Below are positions 35,071-45,934 of a stretch of 64,000 nucleotides of DNA, piece by piece. The notes beneath the pieces are model-generated. The model was not told where the DNA came from and made no database searches. It saw only the letters and a program-made list of their open reading frames with translations. The stretch is from positions 1 through 64,000 of the forward strand of contig NZ_LAYQ01000001.1 in assembly GCF_000988205.1 (NCBI RefSeq). The letters run 5' to 3'. The stretch comes from Corynebacterium minutissimum (lineage in GTDB: Bacteria; Actinomycetota; Actinomycetes; Mycobacteriales; Mycobacteriaceae). The position numbers and the translations under genes are program-made. How positions within the stretch are numbered: position 1 is the stretch's first letter; the number at the start of each line of letters is the position of its first letter.

Positions 35071-35661
35071 TTAGTTGTTGAAGAAGTACTCCGCCACGTA
35101 GACGTAGGTTCCGTCAAAAGCTTGGGCGACGCCGAAGCCGGTGCCATCCGTCTTGGTCACGGGCACGTCGCGGTTGAGCCAGTCCACGCGCTCCTTGGCC
35201 TCAGATTCGGTGAGCTTGTAAATGTTGCCGCTGCCCTCCTCCAGGTGGGTCAGCCCATCGCCTGCATTGTCGTGGAAGGTGACCTTGCCAGCTGCTGCCT
35301 GGTTTGCCCACTCCTGCGCGATGTTCTTGGCGTTGGCATCCTCGTGGTGGCCCTGCTTGAGCAGGTGGGCGTGGGTAGCACCAACGAGTTCGCCGGCGAC
35401 GGCCGGGGTCGGCTTCTTAATGAAGCCCGGCAACTGGACGTTAAACTGCTTCGCCAGGTCATAGGCCTGCGCAGGCAGCTCGATCTCTAAAGAGTTGACC
35501 TGCTCAACGGCCTGGGAAGACAGCTGGTTTACGTCCTGCAGCTGTGCGGAAGAGGAGTTAACCGGGGCGGCCTGGGCAGCGGACACCGACAGAGCAGTGG
35601 TGAGGGTAGCTGCCACGGCGGCGGTGGCGGACATGCGGGAAACACGACGGAAAGAATTCAT
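35071..35661 (-). CDS. Secreted CAP-domain-like protein
   Basis: A 196-residue exported protein. A Sec signal peptide (residues ~1-30, ending AAQA) is followed by a helical spacer. A region resembling the CAP/SCP superfamily comes next: ATHAHLLKQGHHEDANAKNIAQEWANQ, then HDNAGDGLTHLEEGSGNIY and a final FGVAQAFDGTYVYVAEYFF strand. The canonical catalytic-like His/Glu are only partly visible, so CAP is a tentative fold assignment. It is a corynebacterial surface or secreted protein of unknown role. Confidence 0.72.
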   Translation of the reverse strand: MNSFRRVSRMSATAAVAATLTTALSVSAAQAAPVNSSSAQLQDVNQLSSQAVEQVNSLEIELPAQAYDLAKQFNVQLPGFIKKPTPAVAGELVGATHAHLLKQGHHEDANAKNIAQEWANQAAAGKVTFHDNAGDGLTHLEEGSGNIYKLTESEAKERVDWLNRDVPVTKTDGTGFGVAQAFDGTYVYVAEYFFNN

Positions 35662-35831
35662 GCCTTCCACCGTGCCACAAAAATGCTTCGGCGGAAAAAG
35701 ACTTCCCGCTCATGTGGGATTTTCGATACCACTTTGTTATCACTTGCCGGTGGCTGCATGCCGGCATGGAAGAATAGCCAAGGCTGGCTTTAGTATGGAT
35801 TTTTTAACGAGTATCCGAAAGGTGATCACTG

Positions 35832-36746
35832 TTGCTGGACGTCTTAACCGGTTTCGCCATCATTTTTGTGGTTATCGGCGTGGGCTTCATCATGGCTCGG
35901 CGCGGCGTTATCGGCGAAGGTGAGGCGCGCCTGCAGTTCAATCGCACGGCGTTCTGGGCGGCGACCCCAGCGCTGATCTTTTCCAGCGTGGCCACCTCTG
36001 ACACCTCGGCCTTTGCCTCGCCGGTTGTCGCCGTCATCGCGATAGCTTCGGTCGCCACGATGGCCTTGTATTGGGTGCTGAGCGCGTTATTCTTCCGGCG
36101 TAGCGGAGCGGAAACCATGGCCGGCGCGGCCGCGGCCAGTTACTACAACTCGGTCAACATCGGGCTGCCCATCGCCACCTATGTCATCGGTGATGCCACC
36201 TTTGTGGTGCCAGCGCTCGTGCTGCAAATGGCAGTCCTCTCGCCCTTCATCATTGCCGGCCTCAACGCCCAGGGAACAAGCCTGCGTTCGATTTTAAGTT
36301 CCGTGGTCTCAGGGTTGACAGCCCCAGTGGTCATCGCGGCGATCGCCGGCTTCATCGTGTCCGCCGCAGGCTGGCACGTCCCCGACGTCATTATGGCTCC
36401 GCTCGAGATCCTTGGTGGTGCCTCCATCCCGATGATCCTGATGAGCTTTGGCGCCTCACTCACCGGCGACGGGCTGTTAGCCGTTGACCGCCTGCCGACG
36501 ATTACCGCCACGGTTCTCAAGCTCATTGCTATGCCGGCGATTGCGCTGGCGGCCGGCTTGGCGTTGGGGCTGAGCGGCAACGAGCTCTACACAGCGCTGA
36601 TCTTGGCCGCGCTTCCGACCGCACAGAACGTCTACAACTATGCCGCGACCTACCAGTCGGGAGAAACGGTGGCGCGCGATACGGTCTTCCTCACCACCTT
36701 CCTCTCGCTGCCGGCGATGCTGGGCATCGCGGCTCTCTTCGGGTAG
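35832..36746 (+). CDS. AEC-family (auxin efflux carrier) transporter
   Basis: 304 residues with ~10 helices in a 5+5 arrangement. GVIGEGEARLQFNRTAFWAATP at the N-terminus and ALPTAQNVYNYAATYQSGETVARDTVFLTTFLS near the C-terminus match the AEC/PIN-like bacterial permease family (malonate, malate or unknown organic anions). TTG 35832 is preceded by AAAGGTGAT. It converges on the ABC-F gene, with an 8-bp gap. Confidence 0.87.
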   Translation: MLDVLTGFAIIFVVIGVGFIMARRGVIGEGEARLQFNRTAFWAATPALIFSSVATSDTSAFASPVVAVIAIASVATMALYWVLSALFFRRSGAETMAGAAAASYYNSVNIGLPIATYVIGDATFVVPALVLQMAVLSPFIIAGLNAQGTSLRSILSSVVSGLTAPVVIAAIAGFIVSAAGWHVPDVIMAPLEILGGASIPMILMSFGASLTGDGLLAVDRLPTITATVLKLIAMPAIALAAGLALGLSGNELYTALILAALPTAQNVYNYAATYQSGETVARDTVFLTTFLSLPAMLGIAALFG

Positions 36747-36754
36747 GGCTGGGC

Positions 36755-38589
36755 CTACCCCTCGAGCTTCTCCCCCAACTCCAGCCATTCCATTTCTAGC
36801 TCTTCGCGCTCAGAGGCAATGGCCTTGAGCTCGGAGTCGAGCTTCGCTAGCTCACCGCTGTCCCCCTCACCGGAGGACATCTTCTCTGCAGCCACCGCCA
36901 TCTTTTCGTTCAGCTTCGCCGTCTTATCGTCGAGCTTGCCCATCTTGCGCTCCAGCGCATTCATCTTCTTGGTCAGCTCGCGCTCTTCCTGGGAGCTCAA
37001 CCGCTTGGCCGGGGCGGCATCCGCGCTCTGCTCGTCAGAGTTCTTGGAGGCTTCTCCTAAATCAAGGACGCCGCGGGCGGTGGCGGCCTCCATCTCCTGA
37101 CGGCGGCGCAGGTATTCCTCGATTCCGCCCGGCAGGTTGGTGAGCTTGCCATCCCCAAACAGCGCATAGGTGTTATCCGCGATGCGCTCGATGAGGTAGC
37201 GGTCGTGCGAGATGACCACCAAGGTGCCCGGCCACGAGTCCAGAAGAGACTCCAGCTCCTGGAGAGTATCGATGTCGAGGTCGTTCGTGGGCTCGTCGAG
37301 AAGCAGCACGTTTGGCTCCGCCATAAGCACGCGGGTCAGCTGCAGACGGCGGCGCTCACCGCCGGAGAGGTCGCCGACCGGCGTGCGCTGGCGCTTGGCG
37401 GAAAAACCCAGGCGCTCCGCGAGCTGGGACGCGGACAGTTCCTTCTTGCCTAGGTGAACGTAGGTGGCGACGTCTTCGACGGCGTCGAGAAGCCGGCGCT
37501 CCGGATCCAGATCATCGAGCTCCTGGCGCAGCCAGCCCAGGCGCACCGTCTTGCCCTCGATGCGCTTGCCAGCGGCAAGCTCGACTTCACCAGCAAGGGC
37601 GCGCAGCAGCGTGGTCTTGCCCGAACCGTTAACACCAACGAGGCCGATGCGCTCGCCCGGCGCCAAGCGCCAGGTGAGGTGATCCACGAGCGTGCGACCG
37701 TCCGGGGTTGTGACCTTTGCGTCCTCGAGCTCAATGACGACTCGTCCCTGGCGCTGCTTGGAAAAGGCCATGAGCTCGACCTTGTCGCGCGGTGCGGGGA
37801 CGTCGGCGATGAGTGCCTCGGCTGCCTCGATGCGATAGCGCGGCTTCGAGGTACGCGCCGGCGCTCCGCGACGCAGCCACGCCAGCTCCTTGCGGGCCAA
37901 GTTCTGCCGGCGCTGCTCAATAGCATCGGCTTGGCGGGCGCGCTCGGCGCGGGCAAAGGTCCAGTCGTTATAGCCACCCTCGTAGGCATCGACGACACCG
38001 TCGTGCACCTCCCAGGTAGTGGTGGCCACGGTGTCGAGGAACCAGCGGTCGTGCGTGACGACGACGACCGCTAGCTTGCGCGAAAGCAGGTGCTGGCCAG
38101 CCATTGCACACCTTCGACGTCGAGGTGGTTGGTCGGCTCATCGAGCACCACGATGTCGAGGTCTTGAACGAGTGCGGCAGCCAGGTTGACGCGGCGGCGC
38201 TCACCACCGGAGAGCGAGCCCACAGGGGTGTCTAGCCCTAGGTCAACAATGCCGAGGCCGCCGAGGACATCGCGCACCTTCGCGTTGGATGCCCACTCGA
38301 AAGTCTCCAAGCCCAACGGCTCAATGATGGCTTGGGCGATGGTGAGCGATTCTTCTAATTCAAAGCGCTGGGTCACCACCGCCATGCGCAATTCCGAGTT
38401 GTGGGACACGCGGCCCGAGTCTGGGGATTCGATACCGGTGAGAACTTCCAGCAGCGTCGTTTTGCCGCCGCCGTTGACGCCGACGATGCCGATGCGATCA
38501 CCGGTTTGCACGCCGAGGGAGACCCCGTCCAGCAGGGTCTTAAGCCCAAAGGACTTGGTTACGTTTTCAAGGTTAATGAGGTTCGCCAT
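36755..38589 (-). CDS. ABC-F family ATPase, apparent frameshift
   Basis: A cytosolic ABC-F protein (Uup/EttA-type, ribosome-associated, no membrane domain). The first ATPase has GVNGGGKTTLLEVL, LSGGERRRVNLAAAL and LDEPTNHLD, then breaks at VEGVQWLA near 38097. The text reads CTGGCCAGC (minus strand); adding one C gives CTGGCCCAG and continues into VVVVTHDRWFLDTV. The second ATPase carries GVNGSGKTTLLRALA, LSGGERRRLQLTRVL and LDEPTNDLD. A long C-terminal coiled coil (residues ~535-611) follows. The restored length is 611 residues. The frameshift is probably an assembly error. Confidence 0.92.
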
Positions 38590-38644
38590 ATCGAGTGTTC
38601 ATCTTAGTGCCTCGGCGCGGTTACCCCCGCACCATTACCTTTAT

Positions 38645-38659
38645 TGCTATTGATTTTCA
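38645..38659. promoter_or_regulatory. Possible Zur box upstream of AztD-like gene
   Basis: On the minus strand it reads TGAAAATCAATAGCA. The left half matches the corynebacterial zinc-regulator consensus TGAAAATCATTTTCA, and the right half is weak. It is about 22 bp upstream of the AztD-like start, which fits zinc-responsive control of a zinc chaperone. Confidence 0.35.
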
Positions 38660-38680
38660 CTTCCAATACTCTGGCGCACT

Positions 38681-39990
38681 ATGAAAAAAGAACGTCTCGC
38701 CCTGTGCGCCGCACTTTCCGCCACGATCCTCACCATGTCCGCTTGCTCCTCCCCTGACAGCGAGGAATCCACGTCGCCCTCCAGCGCTGAAGCCTCCCAC
38801 GCGCATGCCGAGCACGACGATGACCATGATGGGGAGCACAGCCATGACGGCTTCGAAGCCGCGGAAGGTGAGACTGAGGTAGCTGAGCTGCCAAACCGTA
38901 TCCTTCTTTCCCACAAAACGGCCTCACCACGCTCGACGGCGAAACCGGTGAGGTCATCGAAAGCGAAGATCTGAAAGCATTCCTCCGTCTAAGCGATGCC
39001 GGCGATAACCGCCACATCATGGTGACCAAGGGCGATAGCTTCCTCACCTTCGACACGGGGCGCATCACCAAGCCCCACGGCGACCACAAGCACTACTACG
39101 CGGCGCAGCCGCAGCTTCTCAGCGCAGCCATCGACGCACCGCACGCCGGTCACGTGGTTCACCACGACGGCTTTACCGCGCTCTTCTCCGACGGCGATGG
39201 TGTGGCACGGATTTACAAGACCGAGGACATCGGCAAGGAAGACGCCAAGCCCGTCAACACCGTCGAGACAGGCGCTGCGCACCACGGTGTGGCCGTCCCG
39301 CTGAAAGACGGCTCCGTGGTCACCACGAAGGGCACGGAAGACGAGCGCCACACCATCCAGCACCTCGACAAGTCCGGCAAGGTCCTTGCGGAAACCACTG
39401 AGTGTCCTGGCGTCCACGGCGAAGCTGCCGCCGGCAACGGTTCCCTTTTCTTCGGCTGCGAGGATGGGCCCGTCGTCTTCGACGGCACCGAATTCCACAA
39501 GATCGACGTCTCCGCTTACGCGGGCAAGGACGGATACCAGCGCTCCGGCAATTCTGCGGGTTCGGAGGAATCCAACATCATCTTGGCAGACAACAAGACC
39601 GACAAGGATGTCGACTTCGAGCGTCCCACCTCAGTGACCCTCATCAATACGGAGGACTACTCTGCCAAGAAGGTTGAACTGGGCGAATCCTATTGGTTCC
39701 GCTCGTTGGCCCGCGGTCCCCTGGGCGAGGCCTTAGTCCTCACGACCGACGGCAAGCTCAACGTCATCGACCCGGATTCCGGCGAGGTAACAAAGAAGAT
39801 TGACGCTATCTCCCCGTGGAAGGAAAACGAGGAGTGGCAGCAGCCGGGTCCGATCCTCAAGGCGGCAAACGGCTATGCCTACGTCACCGATGCGAACAAG
39901 CAAGAACTGGTGGTCCTTGACCTCCTCGGTGACCAGGAGCCGCAGCGCTACAAGCTCGACTTCAAGCCCGTGGAGATGGCCGTCCTCTAA
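38681..39990 (+). CDS. His-rich AztD-like zinc metallochaperone lipoprotein, apparent frameshift
   Basis: A secreted beta-propeller-type protein of 436 residues. The signal peptide ends with lipobox MSAC (Cys ~22). The mature N-terminus has a His/Asp-rich metal-binding segment (HAHAEHDDDHDGEHSHDG, ~45-62). The propeller-like part follows, with repeated GD and HHDG elements. The frame breaks at about 38920. The text has AAAACGGCC, and AAAACGGGCC restores HKTGLTTLDGETGEV and joins the frame that ends at 39990. The overall pattern fits AztD, which passes zinc to an ABC-transporter binding protein; no aztABC genes are in the window. A possible Zur box lies upstream. Confidence 0.8.
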
Positions 39991-40014
39991 GGACCGCTAC
40001 CTACAGCGCTGGCG

Positions 40015-40953
40015 CTAGACCAGCGTTGCTCCGGTTGCGGGGCCTGCGGTCACCAGGCCACGGGTTCCGCGGTTATCGGCGCAGACCTGGGCCACCACTT
40101 CCTGTGCGGTCTCCTCGTCCTCGCAGAGGAAGGCACAGGTAGGCCCAGACCCGGAAACGATGCCCTTGAGGGCGCCGGCGGCCTCACCGGTGTCGAGAAT
40201 CTTGCGTAAGTCCGGACGCAAAGAGAGTGCTGCCGGCTGGAGGTCATTGTGCATCACCGCGGCAAGCTCGTGGGGGTTGCCGCCGACGAGGGCTTGGCCC
40301 ACGGCTTCCGTGTCCAAGTGCGGTGTGCTTCCACGGCCGGCAGCGCGCAGCTCATCCAGCTTGCGGAAGACAGTGGGTGTGGACAAACCCTCCGCATTGG
40401 TGATGATTGCCCAGATATAGCGCCCGCGCGAGAGCATCGGGGTCAAGAGTTCGCCGCGCCCGCGCCCCAAGGCGGTGCCGCCCATGAGGGTAAAAGGCAC
40501 GTCGGAGCCCAGTTCCGCGGCGAGTTCGTAGAGCTTCTCCATGCTGAGGGCTTCACGGCCGAATTCGGTGCTCAAAGCTTGGTTGGCCAAAAGCAAGGCG
40601 GCCGCGGCATCAGCGGAGCCACCGGCCATGCCCCCGGCGGCGGGGATGTTCTTTTCCATCGTGAGCGTGCCGGCAGCTGGCAACATGAGGTTGTGAGCCA
40701 CCAGCTCTACCGCGCGCCACGCCAGATTCTCGGTTGACGCCGGCACACCCTTCGCGTGGTTGCCGGTGACCACCACGCTGCTTTCCTCGCCCCAGCGGTA
40801 GCTAATGCGGTCATGCACGTCGAGGGACTGGAAGACCGTAGCCAGCTCATGGAAACCATCCGCGCGTGCCTCCCCCACCCCCAGGTGCAGGTTGACCTTG
40901 GCGTGGGCGCGCGCCTGCCAGATCTGCGGGGAGTCGTCTCCTGTCCTACTCAT
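40015..40953 (-). CDS. ispE: 4-diphosphocytidyl-2-C-methyl-D-erythritol kinase
   Basis: A 312-residue GHMP kinase, the fourth enzyme of the MEP isoprenoid pathway. The N-terminal [20 protein letters not shown], the ATP loop [17 protein letters not shown] (~105-121), and the C-terminal [10 protein letters not shown] are present. Its start overlaps the rsmA stop by 4 bp, so they are translationally coupled. Confidence 0.95.
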   Translation of the reverse strand: MSRTGDDSPQIWQARAHAKVNLHLGVGEARADGFHELATVFQSLDVHDRISYRWGEESSVVVTGNHAKGVPASTENLAWRAVELVAHNLMLPAAGTLTMEKNIPAAGGMAGGSADAAAALLLANQALSTEFGREALSMEKLYELAAELGSDVPFTLMGGTALGRGRGELLTPMLSRGRYIWAIITNAEGLSTPTVFRKLDELRAAGRGSTPHLDTEAVGQALVGGNPHELAAVMHNDLQPAALSLRPDLRKILDTGEAAGALKGIVSGSGPTCAFLCEDEETAQEVVAQVCADNRGTRGLVTAGPATGATLV

Positions 40954-41792
40954 GAGGCTTCCGCCAATCGGACGAAGTCCTCCACGCCCAGCTTCTCACC
41001 GCGCAGGCGCGGATCGATATCCGCCGCGCGCAGCGCTTCCTCGGCTGCTGCGGCGGAACCATAGAAACCTGCCAGGGCGGCGCGAAGTGTCTTGCGGCGT
41101 TGCGCAAAGGCGGCGTCGATCAGCGCGAACAGACGCGGGCGCAGTGACTCGTCGAAGGGGCGGGTGCAGTCGATGCGCACCAACCCTGACTCAATCTTAG
41201 GTGCCGGCCAAAACACGTTCTTGCCAATCGTGCCGGCCTGGCGAACCGGTCCATAGAAGGATGCTTTCACGCTGGGGATGCCATAGACCTTGCTGCCCGG
41301 CGCGGCGGCGAGGCGCTCAGCTACTTCCAGCTGCACCATGACCAGGACACGACGAATGGATGGATAGACCTCCAGCAGGTGGAGCAGCACCGGCACCGCC
41401 ACGTTATAGGGCAAGTTAGCTACCAAGGCGGTCGGCTCCCCCAACTCCCCTGCCTCAACGGTGAGTGCGTCCTTCTCCACCACGGTGAGGCGATCCGCAA
41501 AGTTGGCTGCCCGCGCCGCCACGGTATCTGGGAGCTTGCCTGCCAGGCGCGGGTCAATCTCCACGGCCGTCACGTGCTCGACTTCACCCAGTAGTCCCAA
41601 GGTCAGCGAACCCAAACCAGGGCCGACCTCCACCACGCGGTCCTCCGGTTGCAGGTCCGCGGCAGCCACGATGCGCCGGATGGTGTTGGGATCATGCAGA
41701 AAGTTCTGGCCCAGCTTCTTTGTCGGCGTCACGTCGAGCTCAGCGGCGAGCTCGCGGATCTCCACCGGGCCCAGCAAGTGGGGTTGTGTCAT
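40950..41792 (-). CDS. rsmA: 16S rRNA (adenine-N6,N6) dimethyltransferase
   Basis: 280 residues. RsmA/KsgA dimethylates A1518 and A1519 of 16S r[17 protein letters not shown] at the N-terminus, SAM-binding [15 protein letters not shown] and the catalytic NLPYNVAVP motif are visible. It follows rpf2 and precedes ispE on the minus strand, the standard actinobacterial order. Confidence 0.96.
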   Translation of the reverse strand: MTQPHLLGPVEIRELAAELDVTPTKKLGQNFLHDPNTIRRIVAAADLQPEDRVVEVGPGLGSLTLGLLGEVEHVTAVEIDPRLAGKLPDTVAARAANFADRLTVVEKDALTVEAGELGEPTALVANLPYNVAVPVLLHLLEVYPSIRRVLVMVQLEVAERLAAAPGSKVYGIPSVKASFYGPVRQAGTIGKNVFWPAPKIESGLVRIDCTRPFDESLRPRLFALIDAAFAQRRKTLRAALAGFYGSAAAAEEALRAADIDPRLRGEKLGVEDFVRLAEAS

Positions 41793-41825
41793 GTCATCCA
41801 GACTAATACGCAGGGCGCTGAAGCT

Positions 41826-42980
<1,155 letters not shown>

Positions 42981-43043
42981 TTACTCGTCTCTGCGTTGCT
43001 TCGTGCCCAGAGAGGTCTTTGAACTCTCCTCAGCACCTGACGT

Positions 43044-43061
43044 GGCGTGCGAATGCACGCC
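43044..43061 (-). promoter_or_regulatory. Hairpin in the rpf2 leader
   Basis: GGCGTGCGAATGCACGCC is a perfect 7-bp stem with a 4-base loop about 70-87 bp upstream of the rpf2 start, adjacent to a second GCCGGC..GCCGGAC inverted repeat (43063-43082). The rest of the 42975-43219 gap holds no gene. Confidence 0.5.
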
Positions 43062-43219
43062 AGCCGGCAACATCAAGGCCGGACTAACTTTGGATAACGA
43101 TACGGTAACAGAGCGTAACGATCGAGACGTTCTCACACGCCGCCACCACTGGCAACACACTCGTCACACCAAACACGCGCGCCACCGTTGAGCAGCACCT
43201 TTGCTTTGAGTGAAGATCA

Positions 43220-44044
43220 TCACACTCCGAAGACCTCGGCGAAGGTTTCAGCCACCTCTGCGGCCAAGTCCTCCACTTCTTGGCCGCGCGCCTGCGCCAC
43301 GCAGCGGTACGTATGACCAATCAACGAAGGTTCATTACGCGCACCACGGAAGGGCTCCGGGGTCATGTACGGCGCGTCCGTCTCAATGAGCAGCTGCCCG
43401 GCTGGCGCGAGCGCTGCGGCTTGGCGCATCTCCTCGTTGCGCTTGAACGTCACGTTGCCGGCGAAGGACAAAACGTAGCCACGCTCCAGAGCCTCCTTGG
43501 CCACATCAAGTGGCGAGGAGAAACAGTGCAGCATGACCTTCGGCGCCTCAGCGCACTCCCCCAGCACGCGCATGAGATCCTCATCGGCCTCGCGGTTGTG
43601 GATCATCAGCGTCTTGCCCACCTTCGCTGCCAGCTCGGCGTGCCAGTGAAGCGCTTCCTCCTGGACGTCAAGCGGCGCAGTTCGTTCCGGCTCATGATAA
43701 ATCCAGTAGGTATCCAGACCCGTTTCCCCGATGGCCACGCAGCGCGGGTCCGCAGCCATTTCGCTCAGGCGCGCACGGGCGGCCTCGTCGAGTTCATGCG
43801 CCTTGGTGGGATGAATAGCGCAGGCCGCGTACACGTTGTCGAATTCCTGCGCCGCGGCCAAAGCCTTCTCCGCCTCCGCTAGGCCATCGCCCACGGTGAC
43901 GATGCGCTCAACACCTGCGGCACGGGCACGCTCAACGAGGTCGGCGTCAGCGTCGCGGCAAGAGGCGAGGTGCGTGTGGGCGTCGATAAGCTGGCTCAAA
44001 CCTTCGGCGGGAACGGGCATGGGGCGTGGCTTCTTCTTAGACAT
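43220..44044 (-). CDS. TatD-family metal-dependent hydrolase
   Basis: A 274-residue TIM-barrel nuclease or deacylase. LIDAHTHLASCRDADAD has the two metal His, with further ligands in GETGLDTYW, MIHNREADED and LLIETDAPYM. The expected length is met. It lies upstream of rpf2 on the same strand, with a ~245-bp leader between. Bacterial TatD homologues are 3'-5' DNA/RNA exonucleases or D-aminoacyl-tRNA deacylases. Confidence 0.93.
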   Translation of the reverse strand: MSKKKPRPMPVPAEGLSQLIDAHTHLASCRDADADLVERARAAGVERIVTVGDGLAEAEKALAAAQEFDNVYAACAIHPTKAHELDEAARARLSEMAADPRCVAIGETGLDTYWIYHEPERTAPLDVQEEALHWHAELAAKVGKTLMIHNREADEDLMRVLGECAEAPKVMLHCFSSPLDVAKEALERGYVLSFAGNVTFKRNEEMRQAAALAPAGQLLIETDAPYMTPEPFRGARNEPSLIGHTYRCVAQARGQEVEDLAAEVAETFAEVFGV

Positions 44045-44068
44045 GGCTGCGAGTGTAGTCTTGCGCGC

Positions 44069-44563
44069 ATGATAATCCGTGAAGCGACGGACGCCGACGT
44101 CCCCGCAATGACCGCCACCTTAAACTGGGCCATCCGGGAGACCCACTTCATCTTTCGCAGCGAACCCGCCACAGTGGAAGAGCGCACCGAGTATCTCCAC
44201 CAGCTGCGCCGCGAAGCCTGTCCTTGTTTCGTGGCTTTCGATGACGATGGCGCGTACTTGGGCTGGGCACTCTACCGCCCCTACCGCGATCCTAAGGTGT
44301 GGCTGGGCTGCTACGAGACGACGATCTACGTTGATCCCACCGCCCACGGCCGCGGGGTAGGCACGCGCTTGCTCGATGCAGTCGTTCAGCATGCCCGCGA
44401 GGCGGAGCAGGTCCATACGCTGCTGGCACTCATCGTGGCGGACAACGTCGCATCCATCAAGTTGCATGAGAAGTTCGGCTTTGCCACTGTAGGAACGTTA
44501 AAAGAAGTCAGCCGCAAAGCTGGGCGCTGGATAGACCTCACCCACTTGCAACTCATGGTTTAA
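44069..44563 (+). CDS. GNAT N-acetyltransferase (first of two)
   Basis: A 164-residue acetyl-CoA-dependent N-acetyltransferase of the phosphinothricin-acetyltransferase type. It starts MIIREATDADVPAMTATLNW. The CoA-binding region has TAHGRGVGTRLL, and IKLHEKFGFATVGT lies near the C-terminus. ATG 44069 is chosen from an open frame that starts at 43970. It is followed 8 bp later by a related GNAT, suggesting a duplicated pair in one transcript. Confidence 0.88.
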   Translation: MIIREATDADVPAMTATLNWAIRETHFIFRSEPATVEERTEYLHQLRREACPCFVAFDDDGAYLGWALYRPYRDPKVWLGCYETTIYVDPTAHGRGVGTRLLDAVVQHAREAEQVHTLLALIVADNVASIKLHEKFGFATVGTLKEVSRKAGRWIDLTHLQLMV

Positions 44564-44571
44564 GGAACATC

Positions 44572-45075
44572 ATGCACGTACGTCCCGCAGAGCTTGCCGA
44601 CGCCCCCGCAATCGCCGCCATCTATAATGCCGCCTCCGCCGCGAAGCCGGCCACCAACCTAGTCACGTGGCAGGAGTCCGTCGAGGACCGCGAAAAGTGG
44701 CTCGCACAGATGGAGGAGGAAGGTTTTCCCGTCTATGTGGCGGTGGACGATGACGAAATCATTGGCTGGGCCGCCTACTTCCAGTTTGTCACCCCAGCTA
44801 TCTACTACGGCACGGCGGAGGATTCCATCTATATTGCGGAGTCCGCACGGGGCAAGGGCGTGGGCAGCGAGCTCATGGACACGCTCATGGACCACGCGAA
44901 GGAAAATGACTACGTGGAGACGATGATTACCTACATCGTGGACACCAACGAGTCCTCCATTGCCCTGCACAAGAAGTTCGGGTTCGTGGAAACCGGCCGC
45001 ATGCCCAATATCCACACCAAGGACGGCGTGCGCCTCGGGCTGGTGCACCTGCAGCGCGACTTCGACCGCTCCTAA
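44572..45075 (+). CDS. GNAT N-acetyltransferase (second of two)
   Basis: 167 residues. VRPAELADAPAIAAIYNAA at the N-terminus, ESARGKGVGSELMDTLM for acetyl-CoA binding, and ALHKKFGFVETGRM. Its sequence is clearly related to but different from the upstream GNAT. The substrate is unknown; the Pat-like family acetylates phosphinothricin, amines or methionine sulfone-type compounds. Confidence 0.88.
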   Translation: MHVRPAELADAPAIAAIYNAASAAKPATNLVTWQESVEDREKWLAQMEEEGFPVYVAVDDDEIIGWAAYFQFVTPAIYYGTAEDSIYIAESARGKGVGSELMDTLMDHAKENDYVETMITYIVDTNESSIALHKKFGFVETGRMPNIHTKDGVRLGLVHLQRDFDRS

Positions 45076-45136
45076 AGCGGTTTGATGGCCACTAACTCAG
45101 GGAGGCGCGTGCCAGCCGCCCCACCACCAGTGACGG

Positions 45137-45206
45137 CACTGCCATTGTTGCCAAAGATCTGCCAGATCCCGCGGCGAGGCGAGAAACTTTGGCAACAACG
45201 GCGACT
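45137..45206. repeat. Intergenic palindrome, copy 4 (uninterrupted)
   Basis: Left arm CACTGCCATTGTTGCCAAAG (from ~45137) and right arm CTTTGGCAACAACGGCGACT (from ~45187) flank a 30-bp loop beginning ATCTGCCAGATC. The site lies between the convergent GNAT gene and higA. Confidence 0.8.
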
Positions 45207-45256
45207 TCGGCTTGAGCAACTCACCCTGCGCTACGCGGTCACAGACGGCAAACGCG

Positions 45257-45574
45257 TTAAGCCGGCGCTGCCTGAAGCGGCACAATATCGTCCAGCTCGG
45301 CAAGAATTTTGTCCTCTGCGACATCCAAGTCGTAATGGGTCTGCAACCCCAGCCAGAACTGTGGGGACATTCCAAAAAACTTGGCAAGGCGAAGAGCCGT
45401 ATCGGCGGTAATAGCCCGCTTTCCGTGGACGATTTCGTTAATACGTCGAGGCGGGACCCCTATCGAAACAGCGAGCTTGTGCTGGGTAATCCCCATTTCC
45501 TTAAGAAAATCTTCCATCAGGATTTCACCTGGGTGCACTGGGGGGAGCTTTTTAGTGGTAGTCAACGATCTCAA
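45257..45574 (-). CDS. higA: HigA-type antitoxin
   Basis: A 105-residue XRE-family antitoxin of a type II system that neutralises HigB and represses its own operon. The helix-turn-helix is in HPGEILMEDFLKEMGITQHKLAVSIG..PPRRINEIVHGKR. The C-terminal part FWLGLQTHYDLDVA is typical of the HigA family. The start is TTG 45574, which overlaps the end of the toxin gene by 23 bp. Here the toxin gene comes first, as expected for hig modules. Confidence 0.9.
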   Translation of the reverse strand: MRSLTTTKKLPPVHPGEILMEDFLKEMGITQHKLAVSIGVPPRRINEIVHGKRAITADTALRLAKFFGMSPQFWLGLQTHYDLDVAEDKILAELDDIVPLQAAPA

Positions 45575-45833
45575 CCTCCTCTGGCCCTAAAGCGGTCCAC
45601 CGGAAGCAGATCCGCCATTGGTCATTGATACGAATACTATATTGACCCCGCCGATCGCCCTTCAACGCTTCGAGCCTATTCCCCGGAGGAATCCGAAGCT
45701 CATCTAGCCTCTGCACATAGCCCAATTGCCTCAGTTTGCGAAGAGCTACCGAGTGAATACGTGAATCTATCGAGGACACCCTCTCTCGATTCCATAAGCG
45801 CTCTGTATCCCTATCCGCGAACGACTGAATCAT
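45552..45833 (-). CDS. higB: HigB/RelE-type toxin
   Basis: A 93-residue RelE-fold ribonuclease toxin. Basic residues and the C-terminal GQYSIRINDQWRICFRW strand pattern are typical of HigB, which cleaves mRNA on the ribosome. ATG 45833 (MIQSFADRDTERLWN) is preferred because it aligns with the family start. The antitoxin gene follows with overlap. Confidence 0.9.
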   Translation of the reverse strand: MIQSFADRDTERLWNRERVSSIDSRIHSVALRKLRQLGYVQRLDELRIPPGNRLEALKGDRRGQYSIRINDQWRICFRWTALGPEEVEIVDYH

Positions 45834-45852
45834 AAATGCACCATACCCCCCA

Positions 45853-45898
45853 TAACGCGACACGTCAATAACGCGAGGCGTTAACTCTAACTAACGCT
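45853..45898 (-). promoter_or_regulatory. Probable HigA operator upstream of higB
   Basis: TAACGCGAGGCGTTA (45869-45883) is a perfect 6-bp palindrome with a 3-base centre. Further TAACGC-type half-sites lie at 45853 and 45892. The array sits immediately upstream of the higB start, where HigA would bind for autorepression. Confidence 0.55.
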
Positions 45899-45934
45899 GC
45901 AATACAAAAGTTACCGCAACTAAGGAGGACCCCG

